This document shows positions 33,296 to 43,033 of a stretch of DNA of 43,033 nt, piece after piece. Made by a program: the position numbers and the translations under genes. Position 1 is the first letter of the stretch; every line of letters starts with the position of its first letter. The stretch lies in contig DAHXNG010000071.1 in assembly GCA_027366615.1 (NCBI GenBank), positions 1 to 43,033 of the forward strand. Direction: 5' to 3'. The stretch comes from Nitrospirota bacterium. Lineage in GTDB: Bacteria > Nitrospirota > Leptospirillia > Leptospirillales > Leptospirillaceae. The notes beneath the pieces are model-generated. The model made no database searches. It worked only from the letters and a program-made list of their open reading frames with translations, and had not been told where the DNA came from.

Positions 33296-35928
33296 CGTCG
33301 AGGTCCGCGTTTGCCGGAGGGGGATCCGGGACGTTTGGGTCCCGAGGAGGAAGGCCTCCTTCCCGCCGTGGGTCGTGCACTCCTGGGGGCTCCTCCGGGG
33401 GAACTCTTTCTGGGCCCGCCCCTTTCGGATTGGGGGGCAGTTCGCGCGTCAGACCTTCCAGAAGGCCGGGAAGACCGTTCGGGGTGTGGTTTTCGATCGG
33501 CCCCCTCCCGGTTGTCAGCTCCCTCCCGGCGAGGTTCCCGTGTTTCCCGGTCTCTTTCGAAGCCCGCTCTCGGGGGGCGGGTCTCGGTATTCTTACGGAA
33601 GGGGCGGTCCTGAGAACTCTCCCGAGAGCGTCCCGGAGGCCGGTCTGACCGTTCTGGACGTTCCGATCGTTCTGGCCGGTCTTGGCGGTATGGGCGGTCT
33701 GGCCGGTCTTGGCGCTCTGGGCGAGCTGGCCGGTCTGAAGAGTCCCTCTCTCGAGCCGGCTCATCAAACTTCCGTCCCGGCGCGCTTCTTTTGAAGGAAC
33801 CTTCGGTCTTCCGGAAGGGGGGACGGCCTTCGGCTCGTCCTCCTGCCCGCGCGGAACGTTCGGGATAAGCGTTCCGTCCGGCCCCTTCCCGGCTGTCGGG
33901 TCTCTCCCGGCGGGGCTCGCGTGTTCCCCGGTCCCGTTCGAAGCCTTCTCTTGGGGGGCGGGAGTCGCTGTTTTTCCTGAACTCCCTGTCCGGGGAGCGC
34001 TCTTGAAAGCGTTCCGAGGGTCTGTCGGATCGCTCTGACTTGCCTGACCATTCTGGCCTGGCTGGCCGGTCTGGCCGGCCTGGCCTGTCTGGCCTGGCTG
34101 ACCGGTCTGATCGTTCCTTCCATTCTGTCCGGGCTGGTCGGTCAGAGAAGTCCCTCTCCCGGGCCGGCTCGTCAAACTTTCGTCCCGGCGCGCCTCTTTT
34201 GAAGGATCCGTCGGTTTTCCGGAAGGGGGGACGGCCTTCGGATCGCCCGAATGGCCGCGGAGAAGGCCGTTCAGACCGGCCTGAACTCTCAAATCGCTCG
34301 GACCGCCCTGGCCCCTCGGACCGCTCCGGCCGCTCGGAACGCTCGGAAAAGCCCCTCTCCCGGGCCGGCTCGTCAAACTTGCGTCCCGGTGCGCTTCTCT
34401 TGAAGGAACCTTCGGTTTTCCGGAAAGGGGGACGTCCTTCGGATCGCCCAAATGGGCGCGGAGCGGGACGGGAGGAGCGTTCGGTCGAGGCGTCCCGCTC
34501 GGCTCCCTCCCGGCGGGGCTCCCGTGTTCCCCGGTCCCGCTCGAACCCCTCTCTCGGGGGGCGGGAGTCACTTGTTTTTCGGAACTCCCGGTCCGGGGAG
34601 CGCTCTTGAAAGCGTCCCGGGGGTCTGTCGGAGCGCTCTGACTTGGATGACCATTCTGTCCGGGCTGGCCTGGCTGGCCGGTCTGATCGTTCAGAAAAGG
34701 TCCTCTCCCGGGCCGGCTCGTCAAAATTTCGTCCCGGCGAAGTTCTTTTGAAGGAGCCGTCGGTCTTCCTAAAGGGGGGACGGCCTTCGGATCGCCCGAA
34801 GGGTTTTCCGGAAGTCTCGCGCTGGGGCGCTCGTTCAACGCCCTCCCCGCTGTCAGGTCGTTCCCTTCGAAAATCCCTGTCTGCTTGCCCCTTGGAAAAA
34901 TCCTCTCTCGGGGTTCGCTCACCCCGCTCCCTGCTGAAGGAAGGGCGCGAGGGGCCGGTTCTCGTTGGGCGATCCGGGGACTCTTCGGAGGAGAAGCGTC
35001 TCGGCCGATCGGCTCCCCCGGCCGGGCGTCGGTATCTTTCTTGTGTTTCGGAGAACCCTCCGGCTCTCGGAGCCGACTTCCCGGGCGCCCTTCCGGAGTC
35101 TCTCCCGTAGCGGGAGTCAAGGTTCTTGGAATGGGTTCCGGGGCGGGTCCCGGCCAGAAGGGACTCGATTTCCGCGGGGGTCACGGTGCGGTATTCTCCG
35201 GGCTCAAGACCCGAGAGGGTCAGGGGGCCAAACGCTGTTCGGACGAGTTTTAGGACGAAGTAGTTTAGCGTCTCGAATAGACGCCGGACCTCGCGGTTTC
35301 TTCCCTCGGTCAGGGTGATGCGGTACCAGGCGTTGGTCGATGTCTGACGTTCGAGGACGAGCTCCAGGGGAAGGACCGCCCGTCCGTCGAGCTTGACGTC
35401 GCCCTGTGCCATCCGCTCAAGATGGGCAGGGGTCAGTCCTCCCTGGATCTTCACAAGGTATGTGCGGGGGATCTCGAAGCGGGGGTGGAGGATCCGCTGG
35501 GAGAGATCGCCGTTGTTTGTGAGGAGGAGCGCCCCTTCCGTCTGGAAATCGAGCCGGCCGATATGCAGGATGGGGTCGATCCCCGGAAAGTAGTCCTTGA
35601 GGGTCGGACGCCCTTCCGGATCGAAGAGGGTGGAGACCACCCCCTTGGGCTTGTAGAAGAGGAAGAGGAAGGTCTCCGACTCCCGGGGAAGGGGACGTCC
35701 GTCCACAAGGACATCCTGGGTCGTGGGGTCGACGCGCGTTCCCGGCTCGGTCACGACCTCCCCGTCAACTGTGACGGAGCCGGCGGCGATCAGCTGTTCG
35801 GATTTTCTTCGGGAGGCCACTCCGCGATGGGCGAGAAGCTTGTGGAGCCGGAGTCGGCCATCCGCCTCTTCTTGAGAGTCGGGGGAGTCGTCTGGGCTCC
35901 GGTCGAAGTCGGAACCTTGGGTTGTCAT
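33292..35928 (-). CDS. RsuA/RluB-type pseudouridine synthase with giant Arg-rich repeat tail
   Basis: The first 260 residues are a complete RsuA/RluB/RluE/RluF-type rRNA pseudouridine synthase. An S4 domain covers about residues 25-70 (LRLHKLLAHRGVASRRKSEQL), and the catalytic Asp127 is in GRLDFQTEG. The remaining roughly 610 residues are a low-complexity tail of Arg, Pro, Glu, Ser, Asp and Gly. A GRPPFRKT-GSFKR-GRKFDEPARER module starts near residues 377, 493, 560 and 696. An ERSPDREFRK-RPPREGFERDR module occurs near 439, 640 and, diverged, 766. Normal family members are about 240-300 residues. The tail is probably disordered and RNA-binding. I chose the ATG at 35928 with AAAGGA upstream; a GTG at 35949 is an alternative. 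Confidence 0.88.
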   Translation of the reverse strand: MTTQGSDFDRSPDDSPDSQEEADGRLRLHKLLAHRGVASRRKSEQLIAAGSVTVDGEVVTEPGTRVDPTTQDVLVDGRPLPRESETFLFLFYKPKGVVSTLFDPEGRPTLKDYFPGIDPILHIGRLDFQTEGALLLTNNGDLSQRILHPRFEIPRTYLVKIQGGLTPAHLERMAQGDVKLDGRAVLPLELVLERQTSTNAWYRITLTEGRNREVRRLFETLNYFVLKLVRTAFGPLTLSGLEPGEYRTVTPAEIESLLAGTRPGTHSKNLDSRYGRDSGRAPGKSAPRAGGFSETQERYRRPAGGADRPRRFSSEESPDRPTRTGPSRPSFSRERGERTPREDFSKGQADRDFRRERPDSGEGVERAPQRETSGKPFGRSEGRPPFRKTDGSFKRTSPGRNFDEPARERTFSERSDRPARPARTEWSSKSERSDRPPGRFQERSPDREFRKTSDSRPPREGFERDRGTREPRREGAERDASTERSSRPAPRPFGRSEGRPPFRKTEGSFKRSAPGRKFDEPARERGFSERSERPERSEGPGRSERFESSGRSERPSPRPFGRSEGRPPFRKTDGSFKRGAPGRKFDEPARERDFSDRPARTEWKERSDRSARPDRPGRPDRPARPEWSGKSERSDRPSERFQERSPDREFRKNSDSRPPREGFERDRGTREPRRERPDSREGAGRNAYPERSARAGGRAEGRPPFRKTEGSFKRSAPGRKFDEPARERDSSDRPARPERQDRPDRPYRQDRPERSERPERSDRPPGRSRESSQDRPFRKNTETRPPRAGFERDRETREPRREGADNREGADRKPHPERSSRPSGRSDARTAPQSERGGPRKSSPGGAPRSARPTAGRRPSSSGPKRPGSPSGKRGPRR

Positions 35929-35939
35929 GTCGGGATCCT

Positions 35940-37481
35940 TTACTCCCACTCGATCGTGGAAGGCGGCTTGGGAGAGATGTCGAATACCACCCGGTTGATT
36001 CCGGGAACGGTGGCGATGATGCGGTGAGAGATGCGGGCGAGGAGCGCCGGGTCGAGAAAGTGGACGTCTGCGGTCATGCCATCGACCGATTGGACTGCCC
36101 GGATCGCCGCCACATTTTCATAGGTTCGGGCGTCGCCCATGACCCCGACCGACTTGACCGGGAGCAGGACGGCAAAGTATTGCCAGAGGTCGGCGCGGTA
36201 AGACGAGGCCTCGACCTCCTCCCGCACGATGGCGTCGGCCTCCCGAAGGATCTCGAGACGTTCCTCTGTGATCGATCCGAGGATGCGGATGGCGAGCCCT
36301 GGACCCGGAAAGGGCTGGCGAGAGACAAAACGGTCGGGAAGACCCAGCTCCCGGCCAAGACGACGCACCTCGTCCTTGAAGAGCTCCCGCAGGGGTTCGA
36401 CAAGGGCGAAGGGCATGCGCTTCGGAAGCCCTCCGACATTGTGGTGCGACTTGATCACGGCGGAGGGTCCCCCGAAGGAGGAGACGCTTTCGATGACGTC
36501 GGGGTAGAGTGTCCCCTGGGCAAGGTAGCGATAATTGCCCCGCCGTTTGGCCTCCCGGCCGAAGACATCGATGAAGGCCCTGCCGATGATCTTCCGTTTC
36601 TTTTCCGGGTCGGCCACGCCCCGGAGACGGTCGAGAAAGAGCTGGCGGGCGTCGATGACCTCAAGGGGGATCCCCAGGGAGTCGAGGTCACCCCGGAGTT
36701 CGGAGAGCTCGTTTTTCCGGAGAAGGCCGTTGTCGACGAAGAAGGCGTGGAAGCGGTTTTTCAGGGCGCGGTGGCAGAGAAGGGCGGTCACTGTGGAGTC
36801 GATGCCGCCGGAGAGGGCACAGATCAGGTGGTCGGATCCGACCTGGGATTGGATCGCCTCAACGTGGCGGTCGAGGTATCCCTTGAGCGTCCAGTTTTTT
36901 GAGATCCCGCAAATATCCCGAAGAAAATGGCGAAGGAATTCGACACCTCCTGCCGTCTGGGTCACCTCCGGGTGAAACTGGACCCCGTAGATCCCCTTCT
37001 TCCGGTTCTCCATGGCCGCCACCGGCGTTGTGGAGGTCTGTCCTGCGGCCGAAAATCCGGGCGGGAGAGTAATGATGTTGTCGCCGTGGCTCATCAGGAC
37101 GGGGGAGCCCGGAGGAAACACTTTCCAGAGAGGGGAGAGGGTCCCGGCAGGGGAAAAGGGCTGGACGCCGTACTCCCTGACCTTCGCCCGCTCGACCCTG
37201 CCGCCGGCTGTATGCGCAAGGATCTGCATCCCGTAGCAGATGCCCAGGATGGGAAGTCCCATTTCGAGCAGTGCGGGGTCGAGTGTGGGCGCTCCCGGTT
37301 CGTAGACCGAGGCCGGCCCCCCCGACAGAATCAGCGCAAGGGGATTTCTTCGACGGATCTCCTGCAGCGGGGTCGAGGCCGGAAGGATCTCCGAATAGAT
37401 CTCCATCTCGCGGATGCGTCGGGCGATGTTCTGCGTCAGCTGGGATCCGAAGTCGAGAATCAGCACAGGGGCGATGGTCAC
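35940..37481 (-). CDS. guaA: GMP synthase (glutamine-hydrolysing)
   Basis: GuaA converts XMP to GMP using glutamine and ATP. The 513-residue protein has the class I amidotransferase domain (LILDFGSQL, GICYGMQILAH with the catalytic Cys near residue 84, FHPEV) and the PP-loop ATP pyrophosphatase domain (LSGGIDSTV). It ends with the dimerisation domain ISPKPPSTIEWE. I chose the GTG at 37481, which gives the usual APVLILDFGSQ start; there is no clear Shine-Dalgarno. It is 34 bp after guaB and upstream of the pseudouridine synthase gene, forming one operon. Confidence 0.92.
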   Translation of the reverse strand: MTIAPVLILDFGSQLTQNIARRIREMEIYSEILPASTPLQEIRRRNPLALILSGGPASVYEPGAPTLDPALLEMGLPILGICYGMQILAHTAGGRVERAKVREYGVQPFSPAGTLSPLWKVFPPGSPVLMSHGDNIITLPPGFSAAGQTSTTPVAAMENRKKGIYGVQFHPEVTQTAGGVEFLRHFLRDICGISKNWTLKGYLDRHVEAIQSQVGSDHLICALSGGIDSTVTALLCHRALKNRFHAFFVDNGLLRKNELSELRGDLDSLGIPLEVIDARQLFLDRLRGVADPEKKRKIIGRAFIDVFGREAKRRGNYRYLAQGTLYPDVIESVSSFGGPSAVIKSHHNVGGLPKRMPFALVEPLRELFKDEVRRLGRELGLPDRFVSRQPFPGPGLAIRILGSITEERLEILREADAIVREEVEASSYRADLWQYFAVLLPVKSVGVMGDARTYENVAAIRAVQSVDGMTADVHFLDPALLARISHRIIATVPGINRVVFDISPKPPSTIEWE

Positions 37482-37515
37482 GGGCGTGCGGGCTTTCTGT
37501 AGTGGGAAGGAGGGA

Positions 37516-38994
<1,479 letters not shown>

Positions 38995-39019
38995 TCATAT
39001 TTGGTCGAATAATCTTTCT

Positions 39020-39048
39020 ATTCTAGATGAACTCCGTCTCAAAGTCAA
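39020..39048 (-). promoter_or_regulatory. Sigma-70 promoter of guaB
   Basis: On the minus strand TTGACT (39043-39048), a 17-bp spacer and TAGAAT (39020-39025) form a near-consensus promoter. The start would be near 39013, 28 bases before the ATG. This lies in an AT-rich gap (38986-39119). Confidence 0.75.
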
Positions 39049-39119
39049 TGGAGGATCTTTGTGCTAATGCCGATTTATTTATTTTTGTTAATGTCTTAAT
39101 TGTTTTTATCCGGGAGGGA

Positions 39120-39995
39120 TTACAGGAGGCCGCGGAGCTTGAGGTCGACGAACTGACGGGCCGTTCTCCCCGACCGGGAGCCTCGTCCGCGGGAAAAGGA
39201 GAGCGCCGAAAGGAGAAGTCGGAGGGCAGGATCGGAGAGCTCTTCGACCGTGTCGCGGGAGGTCTCCTGCCAGGCGGCCAGGCGGGAGAGGACTCCTCCT
39301 TCCTCTTCCGAAAGGATGCCGGCGGCTCGGGCCTTCGCGAGAACGATGGAGAGGTAGCCCTCCTGCGAAGGTTCGTCGAAGGAGCGGACAATCCCGAAAC
39401 GGTCGCGGATAGCGTGGACGTCGTCGGCCTCCTCTTCGGGATGAAGGGAGTCCCCCCGGGCGGATCGGGACTCGGGGAGAAGGTTGCGGATGTTTGTGGT
39501 GACGACAAGTGCCATGTTCTCGGGAGGGGCCATGGCCCCCCCGTCGAGAAAGGCCTTGAACTGGCGAAAGTCCAGGTCGTCTGGAGAAAAGGCCAGGTCG
39601 TCGAGCAGGAAAAGGTAGAACTCGGGTCGCAGGGAGAGGAGATCGCTCAGGGGAGCGAAAAAAGGGATCCCGGTAATGTCGGCCTGAACGAGCCGGAGCG
39701 GGGGGAGTCCCGGATCCTGGTTCCACTCGTTCCAGAGGGAGAGGACAAGCGAGGTCTTTCCCGTTCCCCGGTGGCCGTGGAGAAGCGCCGGAAGGGGAGG
39801 CAGTCCCCGGGTCATTCCCCGGAGGTTCTTCCGGAGGATCTCTGCGGTCTCTTCCTGGCCGGACAGCTCTCCGGGAAGGATTGTCCGCGGATGGTGAATC
39901 GCGTGGAGAAAGGGGAGCTGGCCGGGAGGAGAGACGAGACGGAGGGCCTTGTGTGGTCCTTCGAGAACGTGACCTTCGTCGATCCTGTCAAACAT
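39120..39995 (-). CDS. DUF815 family AAA-type ATPase
   Basis: The 291-residue protein has an N-terminal region (about 1-65) and an ATPase core with P-loop GHRGTGKTS (about residues 73-81), Walker B FLLDDL (about 129-134), a TTNIRNL sensor-1 motif and the arginine-rich end of the AAA fold. This is the DUF815 family, of unknown function. Its start overlaps the stop of the LON-domain gene by 8 bp, so the two are coupled. It may act as an adaptor or remodelling ATPase for the partner, but that is inference. Confidence 0.83.
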   Translation of the reverse strand: MFDRIDEGHVLEGPHKALRLVSPPGQLPFLHAIHHPRTILPGELSGQEETAEILRKNLRGMTRGLPPLPALLHGHRGTGKTSLVLSLWNEWNQDPGLPPLRLVQADITGIPFFAPLSDLLSLRPEFYLFLLDDLAFSPDDLDFRQFKAFLDGGAMAPPENMALVVTTNIRNLLPESRSARGDSLHPEEEADDVHAIRDRFGIVRSFDEPSQEGYLSIVLAKARAAGILSEEEGGVLSRLAAWQETSRDTVEELSDPALRLLLSALSFSRGRGSRSGRTARQFVDLKLRGLL

Positions 39996-40650
39996 CGAAG
40001 AAGAGGTCGCCCGCTCCGTCCTTCCGGTTTTCCTGGGCCATCTCGGTCTCGAAGGTGATCTTCTTGAAGAGGAGAAGATCGTAAAGCCGTCCCGCCTGAG
40101 TCCTGATGTCCGGAGCCTCCAGAAGAAACTGGCGTTCCGTGGCCGTGAAAGGAAGGAATGCCGACCAGTGCTGGAGAAGGGAGATCGGATCCTTTGCCGA
40201 CTCGTTGATCCACTTGAGTTCGGATGTCAGGTCCCACTGGGTCAGCACCTCCGAGACGACGGAGCCGATACGGTCCATGTCGGCCTGGGCCAGAGGCCAG
40301 CGGCTCTCTGGGCGAAGGACGGAGACGAGGGCCGTGCGCCACTCCTCATTGGAGGTCTCCTCTTCGATATCGAAGGTCGAGATGCCGAGGAGGGTGATAT
40401 AGTAGCGCCCGTCGGGGAGTCTGTTGCTCTGGACGATCTTTCCCAGTGTTCCCCGTTTTTCGACAGGAGGAGTCTGGTCGTACTGCTCCTCCCAGCCTTC
40501 CTTGAGGAGGGTCATGCCGACGAGGTGCTCCCCCTCGAGGGCGGATTCGATCATCTTCCGGTAGCGCGGCTCGAAGATATGAAGGGGCCGGAGGGTCTTC
40601 GGAAAAAGAACGACATTCGGAAGTGGAAATAGTGGAATCTCTATGGGCAT
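39988..40650 (-). CDS. LON substrate-binding domain protein
   Basis: The 220-residue protein is a stand-alone LON N-terminal domain: it opens IPLFPLPNVVLFPKTLRPLHIFEPRYRKMI and continues through the GRYYITLLGISTFDIEEE strand. It has no ATPase or protease domain. Such proteins are thought to bind substrates or act near Lon or ClpXP, though this is unproven for most. A strong GGGAGG lies upstream of the ATG. It precedes the DUF815 ATPase gene with an 8-bp overlap. Confidence 0.85.
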   Translation of the reverse strand: MPIEIPLFPLPNVVLFPKTLRPLHIFEPRYRKMIESALEGEHLVGMTLLKEGWEEQYDQTPPVEKRGTLGKIVQSNRLPDGRYYITLLGISTFDIEEETSNEEWRTALVSVLRPESRWPLAQADMDRIGSVVSEVLTQWDLTSELKWINESAKDPISLLQHWSAFLPFTATERQFLLEAPDIRTQAGRLYDLLLFKKITFETEMAQENRKDGAGDLFFDV

Positions 40651-40771
40651 GGCGGCTTAACCTCCCATGAAGGCCGTGAGGAATGGATCCGGGAGAAGGG
40701 CGCTCCTGCTCCTCCCCGTATGTGCTTACTGTATGGTGACCCGGAACCCTTTGGTCGTCGGTCCATGACGA

Positions 40772-41155
40772 TCAGTCCTCTTCATAAAGTGTATAGCCAG
40801 CAGGCTCTTTTCTGATGATTCCTCTGGCATCGGGAAAGGCCGCCCCGAAGAGGGCAAGCCTCCCGAACCATACTGTCGTATCGGCAGAATACGGGAATGT
40901 CTTGAGCCTTCCAGGAACCCTTCGTTCGAGGGCGCCCAGCGCCGCCTCGAAGGTCGGATAGCTCCCGACCTTGAGAAGGTGATTGCTTGCCGCAAGTCTC
41001 TGGTGAACCGCCGGCGAGGCGAGTTCGTGCATCCCGTAGAAGGCGCCCCCGGAGATCAGGAGGAGGCCCAGGGTCACCATGACGGCAAGCTGGCGGGAAA
41101 AGCTCTGGAATGCGGCCGACCAGCTGGAGCTGTCGCCTTTTGAAAAAAAAGCCAC
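40772..41155 (-). CDS. Membrane protein, unknown function
   Basis: The 127-residue protein has a single N-terminal membrane helix (about residues 22-45) followed by a soluble domain with a conserved-looking LALFGAAFPDARGIIRKEPAGYTLYE end. I did not recognise the family. The GTG at 41155 has AGGAGG five bases upstream and gives a compact protein; longer in-frame starts only add low-complexity residues. It is divergent from the GNAT gene and sits 121 bp before the LON-domain gene. The 121-bp gap 40651-40771 shows no feature that I can support. Confidence 0.65.
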   Translation of the reverse strand: MAFFSKGDSSSWSAAFQSFSRQLAVMVTLGLLLISGGAFYGMHELASPAVHQRLAASNHLLKVGSYPTFEAALGALERRVPGRLKTFPYSADTTVWFGRLALFGAAFPDARGIIRKEPAGYTLYEED

Positions 41156-41297
41156 GAAGGCCTCCTGAGGGGTAAGGGGAGTCGTCAACCCTATTATCGT
41201 TCCGGATTCGGGGGGTGGAGTCAAGTCTTGCGATTTGCTAAGGTTTGAGGGAAGGGAAGGGACTTGGTCCGCGCATGGTTTACGGGGGGGGTGGACG

Positions 41298-41858
41298 ATG
41301 GAAGGATCGAAGAGGAGTGCCGAAGAAGACCGCTCATCGTGGCGGGTGGTCCCTGCCGTCCCGGGAGATGCCGCTGTCATGGCCCGATTCTGGGTCCGGC
41401 TGATGGACGAGGAGGCGCCGCCCCTCTTCCGTGCCGGGACGGAAGGTCTGTCCCGGGCGGAAAAGGCCTTCGACCGGATGCTTGCGCAACGGGCCACCTA
41501 CCGGGGATTCCTGCTTTACCCGGTATCGCCTCTCCCTGCGGTAGGCCGGGAGGCCCGGGGGGAGGGAGCCGTGCGGGAGCCTGGGGGCTTCATTCTGGGT
41601 TCGGTCTATGAGCGGCTCTACGGGGAACCCTCCCGGGCGGGCAATATCATGCACTGGTATGTTCTCCCCGAGCTGCGGGGGAGAGGGGAGGGGGGGAGAC
41701 TCTACCACGCGCTCATGGACTGGTTCCGGGCGGAGGAGGTGGAGAGCGTCGAGGTGATGGCCCGCGCCGAACCGTCGCGGACTGCGGCCTGGAGTCGGCA
41801 GGGTTTTTCCGTTGTGCTCGACCTTCTTGTCATGCGGGCGCCCTGGTCCTCCGACTGA
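41298..41858 (+). CDS. GNAT family N-acetyltransferase
   Basis: The 186-residue protein has the GNAT fold pattern, with the acetyl-CoA binding segment IMHWYVLPELRGRGEGGRL (residue 114 onward; a R/Q-x-x-G-x-G/A motif), preceded by GGFILGSVYERL and followed by TAAWSRQGFSVVLDLLVM. The substrate is unknown. The ATG at 41298 is chosen over one at 41235, which would add 21 Arg/Gly-rich residues. It is divergent from the membrane-protein gene and converges with prfB. Confidence 0.8.
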   Translation: MEGSKRSAEEDRSSWRVVPAVPGDAAVMARFWVRLMDEEAPPLFRAGTEGLSRAEKAFDRMLAQRATYRGFLLYPVSPLPAVGREARGEGAVREPGGFILGSVYERLYGEPSRAGNIMHWYVLPELRGRGEGGRLYHALMDWFRAEEVESVEVMARAEPSRTAAWSRQGFSVVLDLLVMRAPWSSD

Positions 41859-41871
41859 CAGGGAGGATCGT

Positions 41872-43027
41872 CTAGAGATCGGGAAGGTCGTCTCCCTTTC
41901 CGGTGAAGAGCTTTCCTTCCCACCGCGCAAGAAGGAATCCCCGGATGTAGGGGTCGATCTTGCCATCGAGGATTTCGTCGACCCGGGAGGATTCGATGCC
42001 TGTCCGGTGGTCCTTCACGATCTGGTAGGGCTGAAGGACATAGGATCGTATCTGGCTTCCCCAGGCGTTGTCCTTCTTGTTCTCGGCCCCGGAGACCATG
42101 TCGAGCTCGGCCTTCTTCTTCTGGCGTTCGAGTTCGAAGAGGCGCGCCCTCAGGACCTTGAAGGCCATCTCGCGGTTCTGGATCTGGGAGCGCTCGTTCT
42201 GGCTCGAGATGACGATCCCTGAGGGCATGTGTGTGAGCCGGACCGCTGACGAGGTCTTGTTCACGTGCTGGCCACCGGCCGAGGAGGCGCGGAAGGTATC
42301 GATCCGGATATCTTCGTCGCGAATGTCGACCTCGATATCCCCCTCGATCTCGGGGTAGACGAAGACGGAGGCGAAGGAGGTGTGGCGGCGTTTGGCCGCA
42401 TCGAAGGGGGAGATGCGGACCAGACGGTGGACGCCGCTTTCAGCCTGGAGAAAGCCGAAGGCAGACTCCCCCCGGATCCGGACCGTGGCACTCTTGATGC
42501 CGGCCTCCTCTCCTGGCTGAAGGTCGAAGACTGTCGTCTCGAAGCCCCGGCCCTCGGCCCACCGGAGGTACATGCGGAGCAACATCTGGGCCCAGTCCTG
42601 GGACTCCGTTCCCCCGGCCCCCGGATGGATCTCGAGGATCGCGGGGCTGTCCGAGTACTCGTCGGAGAGGATCTCTTCGAGCTCGAGCTGATCGATCTTC
42701 GAGATGAAGAGGGGAAGGATTCGGGCCGCCTCCGCCAGAAGATCCGGATCCTCTCCCATATCGAGTGCCGTTTCGATCTCCCCTTCCTCTCCGGAGATCT
42801 CCCGGAGGAGATCCCGCCTTTTCTCGATCCGACGCTTTTCCTTGAGAAGCCGCGTGGCCCGTTCGGCATTTTTCCAGAAGGCGGGATCCGCGCTCTGGGC
42901 CTCGAACTGTTCGATGGTCAGGGAGAGGCGTTCCGGGTCAAAGATGCCTCCGGAGCTGGTCAAACCTGTCGCGGTTTTGGGAAAATCGGTCCCGGATTGC
43001 CTGAATATCAATATGGTCTCCGTTCAC
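41872..43027 (-). CDS. prfB: Peptide chain release factor 2, with programmed +1 frameshift
   Basis: RF2 releases peptides at UGA and UAA. The coding sequence is read in two frames: 43027-42941 (GTG start, 29 codons) and then 42939-41872, skipping T42940. The shift occurs at CTT TGA C (42943-42937), with the Shine-Dalgarno-like GGAGG at 42951-42947 three bases upstream of CTT, the same geometry as the classical prfB site. Reading this way gives 384 residues, with the expected RF2 N-terminal helix before DPERLSLTIEQF. The SPF motif (RISPFDAAKRRHTSF) and the catalytic GGQ (SSAGGQHVNKT) are intact. The TGA makes synthesis autoregulated. The true start may lie past the window edge, since the frame is open upstream of the GTG. 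Confidence 0.9.
42937..42951 (-). promoter_or_regulatory. prfB: prfB programmed +1 frameshift signal
   Basis: GGAGG (42947-42951), CAT, then the slippery CTT with an in-frame TGA followed by C. A ribosome that pauses at the UGA, when RF2 is scarce, slips +1 and continues in the main frame. Confidence 0.9.
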
Positions 43028-43033
43028 GGAGGG

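Noticed and set aside
33087-35120. 677-residue minus-strand frame rich in Pro, Arg, Gly and Ser inside the pseudouridine synthase tail
   Set aside because: It is another frame of the same repeated DNA. It has no ribosome-binding site or known domain and overlaps a clearly real gene.
33225-35318. Plus-strand Gly/Leu-rich frames over the repeat tail region
   Set aside because: They are translations of antisense repeat DNA without starts, domains or ribosome-binding sites.

Overview
This is a GC-rich, gene-dense bacterial chromosome segment. The mix of a membrane multihaem c-type cytochrome, a glnA gene next to a NifA-type activator, and a pyrR-pyrB-pyrC-carA-carB cluster suggests Nitrospirota, most like an iron-oxidising, possibly nitrogen-fixing Leptospirillum. 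That assignment is inference from gene content and base composition, not a database result. There are no rRNA or tRNA genes, insertion sequences, integrases or CRISPR arrays.

Layout. 1-1079: tail of a membrane protein and a four-haem cytochrome c, closed by a terminator. 1234-4607: ABC exporter pair, YajQ and an SppA lipoprotein peptidase. 4571-6505 (minus): YHS-like protein, glycerate 2-kinase and a small exported protein. 6536-7690: MidA-type methyltransferase. 7687-9177 (minus): three envelope proteins including a monohaem cytochrome. 9207-10955: DUF2127 protein and MFS transporter. 11093-13693: CBS protein, TsaE, HIT protein and an exported protein. 14015-22858: a tightly overlapped pyrimidine operon, pyrR-pyrB-pyrC-carA-(PflX-like radical SAM)-carB, then greA and a tiny membrane protein. 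23079-24315: a two-CxxC mini-protein behind a strong sigma-54 promoter, an A-type Fe-S carrier and a lytic transglycosylase. 24340-27259 (minus): diguanylate cyclase and a dihydrolipoamide-dehydrogenase-like flavoprotein. 27371-30839: a structured leader, glnA and nifA. 30851-39013 (minus): guaB, guaA, an RsuA/RluB-type pseudouridine synthase with a huge repetitive tail, a DUF5069 protein and aspS. 39120-41155 (minus): LON-domain protein, DUF815 ATPase and a membrane protein. 41298-41858: GNAT protein. 41872-43027 (minus): prfB, decoded by a programmed +1 frameshift.

How it fits together. Three themes stand out. Nucleotide synthesis: the pyr/car genes make UMP and guaB/guaA make GMP. Nitrogen control: glnA has the conserved adenylylation tyrosine and a leader with mutually exclusive antiterminator and terminator hairpins. 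It is followed by a NifA-type sigma-54 activator, and a sigma-54 promoter lies 4 kb upstream. Translation: aspS, prfB, the pseudouridine synthase and TsaE.

The observations most worth a second look are the glnA leader (27371-27625), the roughly 600-residue Arg/Pro/Glu/Ser repeat tail on the pseudouridine synthase, the sigma-54 promoter at 23002-23017, the prfB frameshift site, and the radical SAM gene wedged between carA and carB.
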